A DNA stretch of 64,000 nucleotides from JBGANR01 sp044222225 (GTDB taxonomy: Bacteria; Actinomycetota; Actinomycetes; Mycobacteriales; Mycobacteriaceae). Every line of letters starts with the position of its first letter. Position 1 is the first letter of the stretch. Where the stretch lies: positions 1 to 64,000 of the forward strand of contig JBGANR010000010.1 in assembly GCA_044222225.1 (NCBI GenBank). Reading direction: 5' to 3'. Positions 53,304 to 62,496 of this stretch are shown here, one piece after another. The notes beneath the pieces were generated by a model. It saw only the letters and a list, made by a program, of their open reading frames with translations. It was not told the DNA's origin and did not search any database. Position numbers and translations under genes: made by a program.

Positions 53304-54256
53304 GCACTCGTCGACATGATGACGATTCCGCACGCTCCATCGTGACGCGGGAACAGCTGTCGGAGGCCGAGTGGGTGCGGATCGCGGCGCTTGCGGAGGC
53401 CGCCGCGGCGGCCGACGGCGTCGCCCCGCTGTCGGAGCAGACGCTCCTCGGGCTCGCCGCCGCCGGACGTCACCTGCTGCTGTTCGAGGAGGCGACCGCC
53501 GTCGACGGCGACGAGGAGGCTGTGGCCGAGGACGATGAGACGTCCGCCGCGGGGCTCGTCGGCTACGCCGGTGTCGCGGGACGGCCGGCGATGGCCGAGG
53601 CCGTCGTCGACCCCGCCGCCCGGGGACGTGGCCACGGCCGGGCGCTCGTGGCGGCGGCGCTCGCCTCCGCCGACCGGATCTGGGCGCACGGCGACCTGCC
53701 CGCAGCCCGCGCCGTCGCCGCGCGGCTGGGACTCGGACCGGTCCGCGAGCTGCTGCAGTTGCGGCGCTCACTCGCCGACGTCCCCGAACCGGCGGTGCCG
53801 GACGGCGTGACATTGCGCACATACGCGGGACGTGAGGACGAGGCCGCGTTGCTCGCGGTCAACGCCGCGGCCTTCTCCTGGCATCCCGAGCAGGGCGCCT
53901 GGACGGCGGCCGACGTCGCCGCCCGCGTCCAGGCGCCGTGGTTCGATCCGAACGGGCTCTTCCTCGCCGTCGACGACGCGACGGGCGAGTTGCTCGGCTT
54001 CCACTGGACCAAGGTGCACCCGGCGGCCGAGTCCGACACCGGGCGTGACCTGGGCGAGGTCTACGTCGTCGGCGTCGCGCCGGTGGCCCAGGGCCGGGGG
54101 CTCGGCCGGACGCTCACGGTGGCCGGGCTGGCCTACCTGGCCGCGCGCGGCCTCGACACCGTCACGCTTTACGTGGAAGGCGACAACGCCGCGGCGCTGC
54201 GCACCTACGACCGCCTCGGATTCACTCGGTTCGCCGTCGACGTCGCCTACGCCTGA
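53300..54256 (+). CDS. mshD: Mycothiol synthase
   Basis: A 318-residue tandem GNAT acetyltransferase that acetylates Cys-GlcN-Ins with acetyl-CoA, the last step of mycothiol synthesis. The N-terminal GNAT half is degenerate (VDPAARGRGHGRALV), the C-terminal half is complete (VGVAPVAQGRGLGRTLTVAGL near 258-278, then YVEGDNAAALRTYDRLGFTRF). It follows glnR by a GTGA overlap as in M. tuberculosis Rv0819. Its product is the cofactor of the MscR encoded at 27.7 kb. Confidence 0.95.
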   Translation: MSTRRHDDDSARSIVTREQLSEAEWVRIAALAEAAAAADGVAPLSEQTLLGLAAAGRHLLLFEEATAVDGDEEAVAEDDETSAAGLVGYAGVAGRPAMAEAVVDPAARGRGHGRALVAAALASADRIWAHGDLPAARAVAARLGLGPVRELLQLRRSLADVPEPAVPDGVTLRTYAGREDEAALLAVNAAAFSWHPEQGAWTAADVAARVQAPWFDPNGLFLAVDDATGELLGFHWTKVHPAAESDTGRDLGEVYVVGVAPVAQGRGLGRTLTVAGLAYLAARGLDTVTLYVEGDNAAALRTYDRLGFTRFAVDVAYA

Positions 54257-54283
54257 CGGGCCGGCGCGCATGCGCCCGAGGCC

Positions 54284-54301
54284 GTTCAGCCGTCGTTCAC
54301 C
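54284..54301 (+). promoter_or_regulatory. PHO box of pstSCAB
   Basis: GTTCAGC-CGTC-GTTCACC: two direct repeats with an 11-bp period, the arrangement bound by PhoP/RegX3-type phosphate regulators in actinobacteria. A -10 TAGATT lies at 54333-54338, so the box sits just upstream of the -35 position. A GTGGCG-N6-CGCCAC dyad (54305-54322) lies between. Confidence 0.65.
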
Positions 54302-54392
54302 TTCGTGGCGTCTTAGCGCCACACGCCCCCGTTAGATTTCCGGGCGAAGTGCACCCGCCGCGGCGAGTGCAGCCCGACCGACGGAGGAACCC

Positions 54393-55526
54393 GTGAAGAT
54401 TGCGAAGACGTCATACGCCGCCGTGAGTCTCGTGGCGGCCGGAGGTCTGCTGGTGGCCGGCTGCGGCAGCAACGCCGACCGTGACGGCGGTGCGAGCAGC
54501 AATGCGCCGGCCGCGAAGGTCGACGGCATCGCCTGCGCCGGCAAGCCGAAGCTCAGGGCGAGCGGGTCGACGGCGCAGGAGAACGCCGTCAAGACCTTCG
54601 CGAACTCGTACGCCAAGACCTGTGACGGCGCGAGCCTCGATTACACCGGCAACGGTTCCGGCAAAGGCGTGACCGAGTTCACCGGCAGGCTGACCGACTT
54701 CGGCGGCACCGATTCTCCGCTCAAGGACGCCGAATACACCGCGGCGAAGGCGCGTTGCGGTTCGGACGCGTGGAATCTGCCGCTCGTCTTCGGCCCGATC
54801 GCCGTCACCTACAACGTCGACGGCGCCACGAATGTCGCGCTCTCCGGCCCGACGCTGGCGAAGATCTTCGCCGGCGAGATCACGAAGTGGAACGACCCCG
54901 TGATCGCCGCCGAGAACAAGGGCGCCGCACTGCCGGACGAGGCGATCACGGTGCTCTACCGCTCGGACGAGTCGGGGACCACCGACAACTTCCAGAAGTA
55001 CCTCGGGGCGGCGTCCGACGGCGTCTGGACCAAGGGCGACGGAAAGAAGTTCAACGGCGGCGTCGGCGAGGGCAAGGACGGCAACCCCGGCGTCGCGGCG
55101 GGGGTCAAGGCCACGAAGGGCTCGATCTCGTACACCGAGTGGTCGTTCGCGAAGAAGCAGGGCCTGTCGATCGCGACGATCATCACCTCGGCGGGCCCCG
55201 AGGCCGTCGAGTTGACGGCGGCCACCGCGGCGAAGACCATCGAAGGAGCGACGCTCAAGAACGGCGACGCGAGCCACGACCTCGTGCTCGACACGTCCTC
55301 GTTCTACAAGCCGAAGCAGGCGGGGGCGTACCCGATCATCCTCGCCACGTACGAGGTCGTCTGCTCCACCTACGCCGACGCCGAGACCGGGAAGGCCGTC
55401 AAGTCCTTCCTCAAGGTCGCCGCGTCGGCGCAGAACCAGGGTCAGGGACTGTCGGAGCAGGGCTACGTGCCGCTGCCCGCGTCGTTCCTGACGAAGTTGA
55501 ACGCCGCGATCGACGCGATCGCTTGA
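54393..55526 (+). CDS. pstS: Phosphate ABC transporter binding lipoprotein
   Basis: A 377-residue phosphate-binding lipoprotein. Signal peptide with lipobox LLVAGC (Cys24). Phosphate contacts of the family are visible: LRASGSTAQENAV, DYTGNGSGKGVTEF, DFGGTDSPL and LYRSDESGTTDNFQKYL. The GTG has GGAGG 7 nt upstream. First gene of pst, under the PHO box. Length is normal for actinobacteria. Confidence 0.96.
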   Translation: MKIAKTSYAAVSLVAAGGLLVAGCGSNADRDGGASSNAPAAKVDGIACAGKPKLRASGSTAQENAVKTFANSYAKTCDGASLDYTGNGSGKGVTEFTGRLTDFGGTDSPLKDAEYTAAKARCGSDAWNLPLVFGPIAVTYNVDGATNVALSGPTLAKIFAGEITKWNDPVIAAENKGAALPDEAITVLYRSDESGTTDNFQKYLGAASDGVWTKGDGKKFNGGVGEGKDGNPGVAAGVKATKGSISYTEWSFAKKQGLSIATIITSAGPEAVELTAATAAKTIEGATLKNGDASHDLVLDTSSFYKPKQAGAYPIILATYEVVCSTYADAETGKAVKSFLKVAASAQNQGQGLSEQGYVPLPASFLTKLNAAIDAIA

Positions 55527-55549
55527 ACGGGTCGCCGACAGGAGTGACG

Positions 55550-56578
55550 GTGCCAGAGCCGGCCGATACCGCCGAGCGCCGACGCACGGGCGATCCCGGG
55601 GCCCCGCGCCCGGAGGAGAGCGCGCTGCGGGGCAGAGGTGACGGCCGGTGGGCCGACAGGGCGTTCCGGCTGCTCGTCACGGGGGCGAGTGCGCTCGTCG
55701 TCCTCGCCATCGCGGGCATCGCGGTGGAACTCGTCGTGGCGGCGGTGCCCTCGCTCGCCCGCAACGAGGGCAGCTTCCTGTTCGGCACGCGGTGGCAGGT
55801 GTCCGGCGCCGAGTTCGACGCGGGCACGGCGGCCTTCGGCGTCCTCAACTTCTTCAAGGTGACGGTGCTCAGCTCGGCGTTCGCGCTGGTGCTGGCCGTA
55901 CCGATCGCCATCGGGATCGCCACCTTCCTCGTCGAGTACGCACCGAAACGGCTCGCCCGTCCGCTCGGCGCCGTCATCGATCTGCTCGCGGCGGTGCCGT
56001 CGATCATCTTCGGCATCTGGGGTCTGTTCGAGCTGCGCCCGTTCCTCGAGCCCGTCGCGTCCTGGCTCAACACGAACCTGGCGTGGTTCCCGCTGTTCGC
56101 CGACGGCAACGTCAGCATCGCCGGCGGCGGCAACATCTTCGTCGCCGCCGTCGTGCTCGCGATCATGGTGCTGCCGATCATCACGTCGATCACCCGAGAG
56201 GTGCTGCGTCAGACGCCGCAGTCCCAGAAGGAGGCGGCGCTGGCGCTCGGCGCGACGAAGTGGGAGGCGATCCGCATGACGTCGTTCCCGTATGCGCGCA
56301 GCGGCATGATCGCCGCGTCGATGCTCGCCCTGGGCCGCGCGCTCGGCGAGACGATCGCCGTCCTCATCGTCCTGTCGGACTCGGCCCGGGACGCCACCTG
56401 GAGCCTCTTCGACGGCGGCTTCACCTTCGCGTCGAAGATCGCCTCCTCGGCGGGGGAGTTCGTCTCCAGCGAGTACACGGCCGGCGCCTACATCGCCGCC
56501 GGGCTCGTGTTGTTCGTCATGACGTTCGTCGTCAACGCGATCGCCCGCGGCATCGCCGGCGGAAAGGTGAACGGATGA
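55550..56578 (+). CDS. pstC: Phosphate ABC transporter permease PstC
   Basis: A 342-residue inner-membrane permease with six helices in the binding-protein-dependent transport core; the coupling helix is EAALALGATKWEAIRM. A hydrophilic 40-residue N-terminus is rich in Arg and Pro. I chose the GTG at 55550 because AGGAG is 5 nt upstream; the in-frame GTG at 55544 overlaps that site. Its stop overlaps the pstA ATG. Confidence 0.95.
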   Translation: MPEPADTAERRRTGDPGAPRPEESALRGRGDGRWADRAFRLLVTGASALVVLAIAGIAVELVVAAVPSLARNEGSFLFGTRWQVSGAEFDAGTAAFGVLNFFKVTVLSSAFALVLAVPIAIGIATFLVEYAPKRLARPLGAVIDLLAAVPSIIFGIWGLFELRPFLEPVASWLNTNLAWFPLFADGNVSIAGGGNIFVAAVVLAIMVLPIITSITREVLRQTPQSQKEAALALGATKWEAIRMTSFPYARSGMIAASMLALGRALGETIAVLIVLSDSARDATWSLFDGGFTFASKIASSAGEFVSSEYTAGAYIAAGLVLFVMTFVVNAIARGIAGGKVNG

Positions 56579-57492
56579 CCGTCGCCCCGGCCCCGAGTCC
56601 CGAATCCCCGGTCAAGCCGCCGTCCGCGTTCCGGCCGATCAGCGCGCGGCGCAAGGCGCGCGACCGGCTCGCCCGCGTCGCGTTCGCGGCGTGCTTCGTC
56701 ATCGCGCTCGTCCCGCTCGTCGCGCTGCTGGGGTCGGTCCTCGTCAACGGCGGCCCGGCGATCACCGACCCGGTGTGGTGGACCGGCGACAAGTTCGGTG
56801 TCGACGTCGACTCGTACGCAGGCGGCGTCGGCCACGCCGTCCTCGGCACGCTGCTGCAGGCGCTCGTGGCGTCCGTCATCGCCGTTCCGGTCGGCGTGCT
56901 CACCGCGATCCTGCTCGTCGAATACCCGCGATCGCGCATCGCCAGGCCGGCGACGTTCATGGTCGACGTCCTCGCCGGCGTGCCGTCGATCGTCGCCGCG
57001 ATCTTCGTCTTCGGCGTGTGGGTGACCACCCTCGGCAACGCGCAGAGCGCGTTCGCCGTGAGCCTCGCGCTCGTGCTGCTCATGGTGCCCGTCGTCGTGC
57101 GGTCCACCGAGGAGATGCTCAAGCTCGTCCCCGACGAGTTGCGCGAGGCGGCGTACGCGCTCGGCGTGCCGAAATGGAAGACGATCGTGCGGATCGTCAT
57201 TCCCACGGCCCTCTCCGGAATGATCTCCGGCGTCTTCCTCGCGCTCGCCCGGATCATGGGGGAGACGGCGCCGGTGCTCGTCCTCGTGGGTGCCACCGAC
57301 GCCTTCAATCTCAACGTGCTCGACGGAAACATGAATTCGCTTCCGCTGTTCATCAAAGAGCAGGTGCGCAATCCCGATCCGGCACTCGGCGCTTTCAATT
57401 ACTGGGGTGCCGCGCTGACGCTCGTCATCATCATCGCCGCGATCAACGCGGTGGCCGTGCTCGTCGCCAAGCTCGTGGCCCCCAAGGGCTGA
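56575..57492 (+). CDS. pstA: Phosphate ABC transporter permease PstA
   Basis: A 305-residue permease partner of PstC with six helices; the coupling region is EAAYALGVPKWKTIVRIVIPTALSG and the family block LALARIMGETAPVLVLVG is present. ATGA overlap with pstC; pstB follows after 32 nt with a GGGAA site. Confidence 0.95.
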   Translation: MTVAPAPSPESPVKPPSAFRPISARRKARDRLARVAFAACFVIALVPLVALLGSVLVNGGPAITDPVWWTGDKFGVDVDSYAGGVGHAVLGTLLQALVASVIAVPVGVLTAILLVEYPRSRIARPATFMVDVLAGVPSIVAAIFVFGVWVTTLGNAQSAFAVSLALVLLMVPVVVRSTEEMLKLVPDELREAAYALGVPKWKTIVRIVIPTALSGMISGVFLALARIMGETAPVLVLVGATDAFNLNVLDGNMNSLPLFIKEQVRNPDPALGAFNYWGAALTLVIIIAAINAVAVLVAKLVAPKG

Positions 57493-57524
57493 CTCGTCCC
57501 GATGAATGAATAAGGGAATCTCCT

Positions 57525-58301
57525 ATGGCCAAACGGCTCGACATCGAAGACCTGAACATCTATTACGGCGCGTTCCACGCGGTCGAGGACGTCGACCTGG
57601 CGGTCCCGCCGCGCTGCGTCACCGCGTTCATCGGACCGTCCGGTTGCGGCAAGTCGACGGTGCTGCGGACCCTCAACCGCATGCACGAGGTGACTCCCGG
57701 CGCGCGGGTCGAGGGCAAAGTACTGCTCGACGGCGAAGACGTCTACGGCGCGGACGTCGACCCCGTCAGCGTGCGCACGACGATCGGCATGGTGTTCCAG
57801 CGGCCCAACCCGTTCCCCACGATGTCGATCAAGGACAACGTCGTCGCCGGCCTGCGGCTGCAGGGCGTGCGGGACAAGGCGCGGCTGGCGGACATCGCCG
57901 AGAGCAGCCTGCGGGGCGCCAACCTGTGGGACGAGGTGAAGGACCGGCTGGACAAGCCCGGCGGCGGACTCTCCGGCGGTCAGCAGCAGCGGCTCTGCAT
58001 CGCCCGGGCGATCGCCGTCTCGCCGGACGTCCTGCTCATGGACGAGCCGTGCTCGTCGCTCGACCCGATCTCGACGCTGGCGATCGAGGACCTCATCAAG
58101 GACCTCAAGAAGGAGTACACGATCGTGATCGTCACCCACAACATGCAGCAGGCGGCCCGGGTGAGCGATCAGACGGCGTTCTTCAACCTCGCGGGCGTCG
58201 GCGAGCCGGGCAGGCTCATCGAGGTCAACGACACCGAGAAGATGTTCACCAATCCCGAGAAGAAGGCGACGGAGGACTACATCTCGGGTCGGTTCGGCTG
58301 A
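57525..58301 (+). CDS. pstB: Phosphate ABC transporter ATPase PstB
   Basis: A 258-residue ABC ATPase. Walker A GPSGCGKST (37-45), Q-loop MVFQRPNPFP, signature LSGGQQQR, Walker B VLLMDEPCSSLD and switch His in VTHNMQQAARVSDQ. It powers phosphate uptake through PstCA. It ends 8 bp from the convergent phoU gene with no room for a separate terminator. In M. tuberculosis this is phoT (Rv0820). Confidence 0.97.
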   Translation: MAKRLDIEDLNIYYGAFHAVEDVDLAVPPRCVTAFIGPSGCGKSTVLRTLNRMHEVTPGARVEGKVLLDGEDVYGADVDPVSVRTTIGMVFQRPNPFPTMSIKDNVVAGLRLQGVRDKARLADIAESSLRGANLWDEVKDRLDKPGGGLSGGQQQRLCIARAIAVSPDVLLMDEPCSSLDPISTLAIEDLIKDLKKEYTIVIVTHNMQQAARVSDQTAFFNLAGVGEPGRLIEVNDTEKMFTNPEKKATEDYISGRFG

Positions 58302-58308
58302 GGTCGCG

Positions 58309-58971
58309 CTATTCGGTGCTGGCGAGCTGTTCCGGGGTCTTGCCGGTGGCCAGGAAGATGACGCGCCGGCCGATCTCGACGGCGTGATCGGCGTAGCGCT
58401 CGTAGAAGCGGCCGAGCAGCGTGATGTCGACGGCGGCGCCGACGCCGTGGCGCCAGTCGCGGTCCATGAGCACGGTGAACAGGTGGCGGTGCAGGTCGTC
58501 CATGGCGTCGTCGTCGTCCTGCAGCCTGGCGGCGTCGGAGACGTCGTGGCTGCTCAGGACGTCGCGGGCCTCGTGGGACATCGCGACGGCGAGCCGGCCC
58601 ATCTCGGCGAAGTAGCCGTTGACCTCCTCCGGGAGGGCCTTCGTCGGGTGCCTGCGGCGCGCGATCTTGGCGACGTGCAGCGCGAGCGCGCCCATCCGGG
58701 AGATGTCGGCGACGATCTGGAAGCCGCTGACGATCGACCGCAGGTCGCCCGCGACCGGCGCCTGCAGGGCGAGGAGCGCGAAGGCCTGCTCCTCGGCGCG
58801 CGTCGTCAGCGTGAGGATCTGATCGTGGTCGCCGATCACCTGTTCCGCGACGACGAGATCGGCCTGTAGCAGAGCGCGCGTCGCCCGCTCCATCGCCTGC
58901 CCGCTGAGATCACACATCTGCCCGAGCGTGGCGTTGAGTTCCGCCAATTGTTCTACATAAGCCGTGCGCAT
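58309..58971 (-). CDS. phoU: Phosphate-signalling protein PhoU
   Basis: A 220-residue PhoU with the two-repeat helical bundle (MRTAYVEQLAELNATLGQMCDL at the start and EVNGYFAEMGRLAVAMSHEA in the second repeat) and acidic metal-binding stretches such as RLQDDDDAMDDLHRHLF. It damps the phosphate two-component response when the Pst transporter is active. It is oriented against pstB, as phoY2 (Rv0821c) is in M. tuberculosis. Confidence 0.95.
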   Translation of the reverse strand: MRTAYVEQLAELNATLGQMCDLSGQAMERATRALLQADLVVAEQVIGDHDQILTLTTRAEEQAFALLALQAPVAGDLRSIVSGFQIVADISRMGALALHVAKIARRRHPTKALPEEVNGYFAEMGRLAVAMSHEARDVLSSHDVSDAARLQDDDDAMDDLHRHLFTVLMDRDWRHGVGAAVDITLLGRFYERYADHAVEIGRRVIFLATGKTPEQLASTE

Positions 58972-59032
58972 TCGATAAGCCTACGTGTCGGCACCGATCG
59001 GTCGGGCCGGCGGAGTATGAACGTCGGGTGAA

Positions 59033-60835
59033 TCAGTCGCATGCGGTGGTCGCGGCGTTCGTCACGGCCAAATCGCTCGGCAACGATCCGGATTTGATGG
59101 CCGGGAGATCTTTCGGCGTCAATGCCGAACCGGCGGCCGGGATCTTGCCGAGTTCGGTGAAACCGCGTCCCACGATGAGAGCCACGCCGGAGGAGAGCGT
59201 CCGATCCTCCTGAATGGCGGTGCCGGGGATCATGGCCGCGATCGTCGCGGCGGCGTCGCGCTCGCCGGGGGCGTAGCGGACCACGGACTCGTCCTGAGGC
59301 ATCGACGCGTCGGCGATCCCGGCGGAACCGAAACCTCGGCGGTCGAGCGACTCGGCGACGGAACTCGCCCGGCCCGGCTGCGCCGTGCCGTTGAGGACGC
59401 GGACCGTGACGGCCGACGGCGTGCGCGCGACGGCGGGTTTCGGCGCCGGGGCCTGCGGCCGGTCGGCGACTTCGGTGGGCGTCGGCGTCGGCGCCGGCTT
59501 CTTCCCGGCGGTGCCCTCGCCGGGCAGCGGATCGTCGTCGATGATCGCGTCGAAGAGCGCGCGGATGTCGTCGGTGCGGGGGATCTCGTTGCCGGAGCCG
59601 TCCTCCATCGTCCCCGCCGTCGGCACCGTCGCGAAGGTCACGCGGCTGGCCTGCAGATCGCGCAGCGACGAGGCGAGGTCGAGCAGGTCGTCCGTGGTGA
59701 TCCGCTCGACGAGCGCGTACTGCTGGAACGCGGTGATGAGGCCGTTGAGCGTGCCCGGGTTGGAGAGCACCTGGTTGGACAGCATGGAGCGCAGCAGCGA
59801 CGACAGGAAGAGCTGTTGCCGCTTGATGCGTCCGTAGTCGCCGTTGCCCTCGGCCGAGATCTTCCGGGCGCGCACGTAGTTGAGCGCGGCCTTGCCCTTC
59901 ACCTGCTGCTTGCCGGATTTCGACAGGATCCGGCCGAGTTCTTCGTCGTAGAGCGGCTGCGGAGAGCAGACCTCGACGCCGCCGACCTTGTCGACCATCT
60001 TCTCGAAGCCGACGAAATCGATGGAGATGAAGTGATTGATCTTGAGGTGCGTCATCTGCTGCAGGACGGAGACGAGGCAGCGCGGGCCGCCGACGCCGAA
60101 GGCGGTGTTGAGTTTGGCGTTCGTCTCCGCGGGGATCGTCTCGTCGGTGTAGGTCTCCTTCTGGTTGTCCCACGCCTGGCAGTCCGGACGATCGACCGAG
60201 AGGTCGCGGGGGAAGGAGACGCCGACCACGCGGCTGCGGTTCGCGGGGATGTTGAGGAGGATGACCGAATCGCTGCGTGAGCCCTCGGTCTCGGCCGTCG
60301 TGCCGGCGCCGATCCTGCCGTTGGCGCCGGCCCGGGTGTCGGTGCCGACGATGAGGTAGTTCTCGTCGCCCTCCTGGCCTTCACGGCGGACGTTGGGGTC
60401 GTTCTCGTCGAGCGCTCGGACCTGGTTGAACGCGTTGTCTCGGGCGTGCAGGTACGTCCACACGGTGCCGGTGCCGACGAGCGCGACGACCGCGGCCAGG
60501 GCCAGCGTCACTCGACCGGCGAGGAGCGCCGTCCGCGGCAGGCGGCGTCGAGCCGGCGCGGGAGGGGGCGGGGCGGGAGCGGGCGAGGCGGGAGCGGGCG
60601 GGGCGTCGAGTGGTGGCGGCGCGACCGGCGCCGATGCGACGGCGGGCATCGGCATCGCGGGCATCGGCTTCGCGGGCGGCGGTGCGACCGGCGGCGGCTC
60701 GGGTGTCGGACGCGGCGGCGGGGCCGGTCGGCGCGTCTGCTCCGGTTGCGGATCGGCACCCGTCTCGGCGGCGTGCATGCGGGCGAGGAGGTCGGCCACG
60801 GTGACGCGCTGATCGCGCGGGCGCTCCTCGGCCAT
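59033..60835 (-). CDS. LytR-CpsA-Psr ligase with LytR_C domain
   Basis: A 600-residue cell-wall polymer ligase. Residues 1-100 are a cytoplasmic Pro/Ala-rich tail, then one transmembrane helix (about 106-125). The LCP domain (about 155-370) shows NYLIVGTDTRAG, RSDSVILLNIP, VGVSFPRDLSVD and LNYVRARKIS, i.e. the arginines and aspartates binding polyprenyl pyrophosphate. After a Pro/Thr linker a LytR_C domain (about 468-560, VTVRVLNGTAQPGRASSVAESL) follows. In this order such enzymes attach arabinogalactan to peptidoglycan. ATG with GGG upstream; a GTG at 60838 is adjacent. Rv0822c-like. Confidence 0.92.
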   Translation of the reverse strand: MAEERPRDQRVTVADLLARMHAAETGADPQPEQTRRPAPPPRPTPEPPPVAPPPAKPMPAMPMPAVASAPVAPPPLDAPPAPASPAPAPPPPAPARRRLPRTALLAGRVTLALAAVVALVGTGTVWTYLHARDNAFNQVRALDENDPNVRREGQEGDENYLIVGTDTRAGANGRIGAGTTAETEGSRSDSVILLNIPANRSRVVGVSFPRDLSVDRPDCQAWDNQKETYTDETIPAETNAKLNTAFGVGGPRCLVSVLQQMTHLKINHFISIDFVGFEKMVDKVGGVEVCSPQPLYDEELGRILSKSGKQQVKGKAALNYVRARKISAEGNGDYGRIKRQQLFLSSLLRSMLSNQVLSNPGTLNGLITAFQQYALVERITTDDLLDLASSLRDLQASRVTFATVPTAGTMEDGSGNEIPRTDDIRALFDAIIDDDPLPGEGTAGKKPAPTPTPTEVADRPQAPAPKPAVARTPSAVTVRVLNGTAQPGRASSVAESLDRRGFGSAGIADASMPQDESVVRYAPGERDAAATIAAMIPGTAIQEDRTLSSGVALIVGRGFTELGKIPAAGSALTPKDLPAIKSGSLPSDLAVTNAATTACD

Positions 60836-61039
60836 CACATCCCTTGCCTTCTCGTCCGACTCGGCTTTCGCAGACGTCTCGGTGCGGCCTCTGCGTGAGA
60901 TCGGCGAGGCGTTGGGCCCGCATCCATCGCTCCGGTGCCCGGGCGTCCGCGGAGGACGCCGCGGCCGATGATATCGAATTGTTACCGAAGCGTCCCACTC
61001 TGATACGCACCTTTCAGGTGCTATCAGGTGGTTCTGCGG
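60836..61039. other. 204-bp spacer upstream of the LCP gene
   Basis: No gene seen. On the minus strand GGTAACAATTCG with ATATCAT (around 60970-60995) could be the LCP promoter, and a small CACCT-GAA-AGGTG hairpin (61009-61021) may end the dihydrouridine synthase message. Confidence 0.35.
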
Positions 61040-62188
61040 CTAACCTCCGCTGTGCATCACGTCCGCAGCGGACGGCACTGTCGCATCCTCGGGGTCGTCG
61101 AGCCATCCGTCGGGGAGGAACACCTTGCCCGGCGAGCCCTGCCGGCCGCGCGGGCCTTCGGCGTCGGCGGGGAAGGCGATGTCCGGGTCCAGACGCCCGA
61201 CGAGGTCGTCGAGCTGCGTCAGGCTCGAGACGGTCGCGAACGCGCGGCGGAGCTCGGCGCCGAGCGGGAAGCCCATGAAGTACCAGGCCATGTGCTTGCG
61301 GATGTCGCGCATCGCCTTGTCCTCGCCGTCGTGGTCGACGAGCAGGCGAGTGTGCCGGCGCAGGATCTCGCCTACGCGGCCGAGCGTGGGCGGCGGGGGA
61401 GCGGGCAGGCCGCGCAGCGCCGCGTCGAGTTCGGCGAACAGCCACGGGCGGCCGAGGCAGCCGCGTCCGACGACGACGCCGTCGCAGCCGGTGGTCGCCA
61501 TCATCGTCAAAGCGTCGGCCGCGGTGAAGATGTCGCCGTTGCCGAGGACGGGGATCGTCGTCACGGCCTCCTTGAGCCGGGCGATCTTCGTCCAGTCGGC
61601 GGCGCCGGAGTAGCGCTGCGCCGCGGTGCGGGCGTGCAGCGCGACCGCCGCCGCCCCCTCGGCCTCGGCGATCCGCCCGGCGTCGAGGTAGGTGCGGTGC
61701 TCGTCGTCGATGCCGATGCGGAACTTGACCGTGATCGGCACGCCGGCGGGCGAGGCCGCGGCCACCATCTCGCGGACGATGCCGGCGAACAGTCGCCGCT
61801 TGTACGGCAGGGCGGCGCCGCCGCCGAGTCGCGTCACCTTCTTGACGGGGCAGCCGAGGTTGAGGTCGACGTGATCGGCCCAGCCCTCGCCGACGATGAT
61901 CCGCACCGCCTCGCCGAGTGTCGCGGGGTCGACGCCGTAGAGCTGCATCGAGCGGGGGTGCTCGTCATCGTCGAACGACATCATGTGCAGTGTCTTGTCG
62001 TGCCGCTCGACGACGGCGCGGGCGGTGATCATCTCGCACACGTAGATCGACGTCGGGCTGCCGAACTCGCGGCACAGCCTGCGGAAGGCGCGGTTGGTGA
62101 TGCCGGCCATCGGCGCGAGGACGACCGGCGGATCGACGGGATACGGGCCGATCCGCAGTCCCGGGCGGGTCTTGACGTCGGTCTGCAT
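61040..62188 (-). CDS. dusB: tRNA-dihydrouridine synthase
   Basis: A 382-residue FMN enzyme reducing uridines in the tRNA D-loop. The barrel begins VVLAPMAGITNRAFRRLCREFG; the catalytic Cys is in LNLGCPVKKVTRLGGGAAL; VKFRIGIDDEH, ALHARTAAQRYSG and IPVLGNGDIFTAADAL, VVVGRGCLGRPWLF complete the FMN and tRNA sites. The C-terminal helical part ends ADVMHSGG as in Rv0823c. In-frame ATGs at 62194 and 62197 are alternatives; no clear ribosome-binding site decides. Confidence 0.93.
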   Translation of the reverse strand: MQTDVKTRPGLRIGPYPVDPPVVLAPMAGITNRAFRRLCREFGSPTSIYVCEMITARAVVERHDKTLHMMSFDDDEHPRSMQLYGVDPATLGEAVRIIVGEGWADHVDLNLGCPVKKVTRLGGGAALPYKRRLFAGIVREMVAAASPAGVPITVKFRIGIDDEHRTYLDAGRIAEAEGAAAVALHARTAAQRYSGAADWTKIARLKEAVTTIPVLGNGDIFTAADALTMMATTGCDGVVVGRGCLGRPWLFAELDAALRGLPAPPPPTLGRVGEILRRHTRLLVDHDGEDKAMRDIRKHMAWYFMGFPLGAELRRAFATVSSLTQLDDLVGRLDPDIAFPADAEGPRGRQGSPGKVFLPDGWLDDPEDATVPSAADVMHSGG

Positions 62189-62496
62189 TCGCATCATTGT
62201 CGTCGCGGTCCGGCGCGGGGCCAAATGCCGACGCGGCGCACGCGGGCGACCGGCCGGGCGCGGTGGATCGCGGTTCTCGTGCCGTACTCGAGTCGCGGTG
62301 CGCCCACGTCGGACGACGGCGCAGTTCGGGCGGTGCCGCCTGATACGATCCGATCCGCTATGGAGTGCGACTCCAAGTAGTTCGGCAGTAAGGACGTCCG
62401 TGACCGCCACTGCCGCCCGGGCCGGATGTGTGGTGTGGACGGAGGACATGTGGTGGGCTCGACGGGATTCGTCGCCGGAACCGATGGATGTGTGCG
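62189..62496. other. 308-bp divergent spacer
   Basis: Between the dihydrouridine synthase and DUF445 genes I see no supported gene. A TACGAT (62342-62347) and TGATAC just before it may belong to a plus-strand promoter. No palindrome stands out. Confidence 0.35.
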
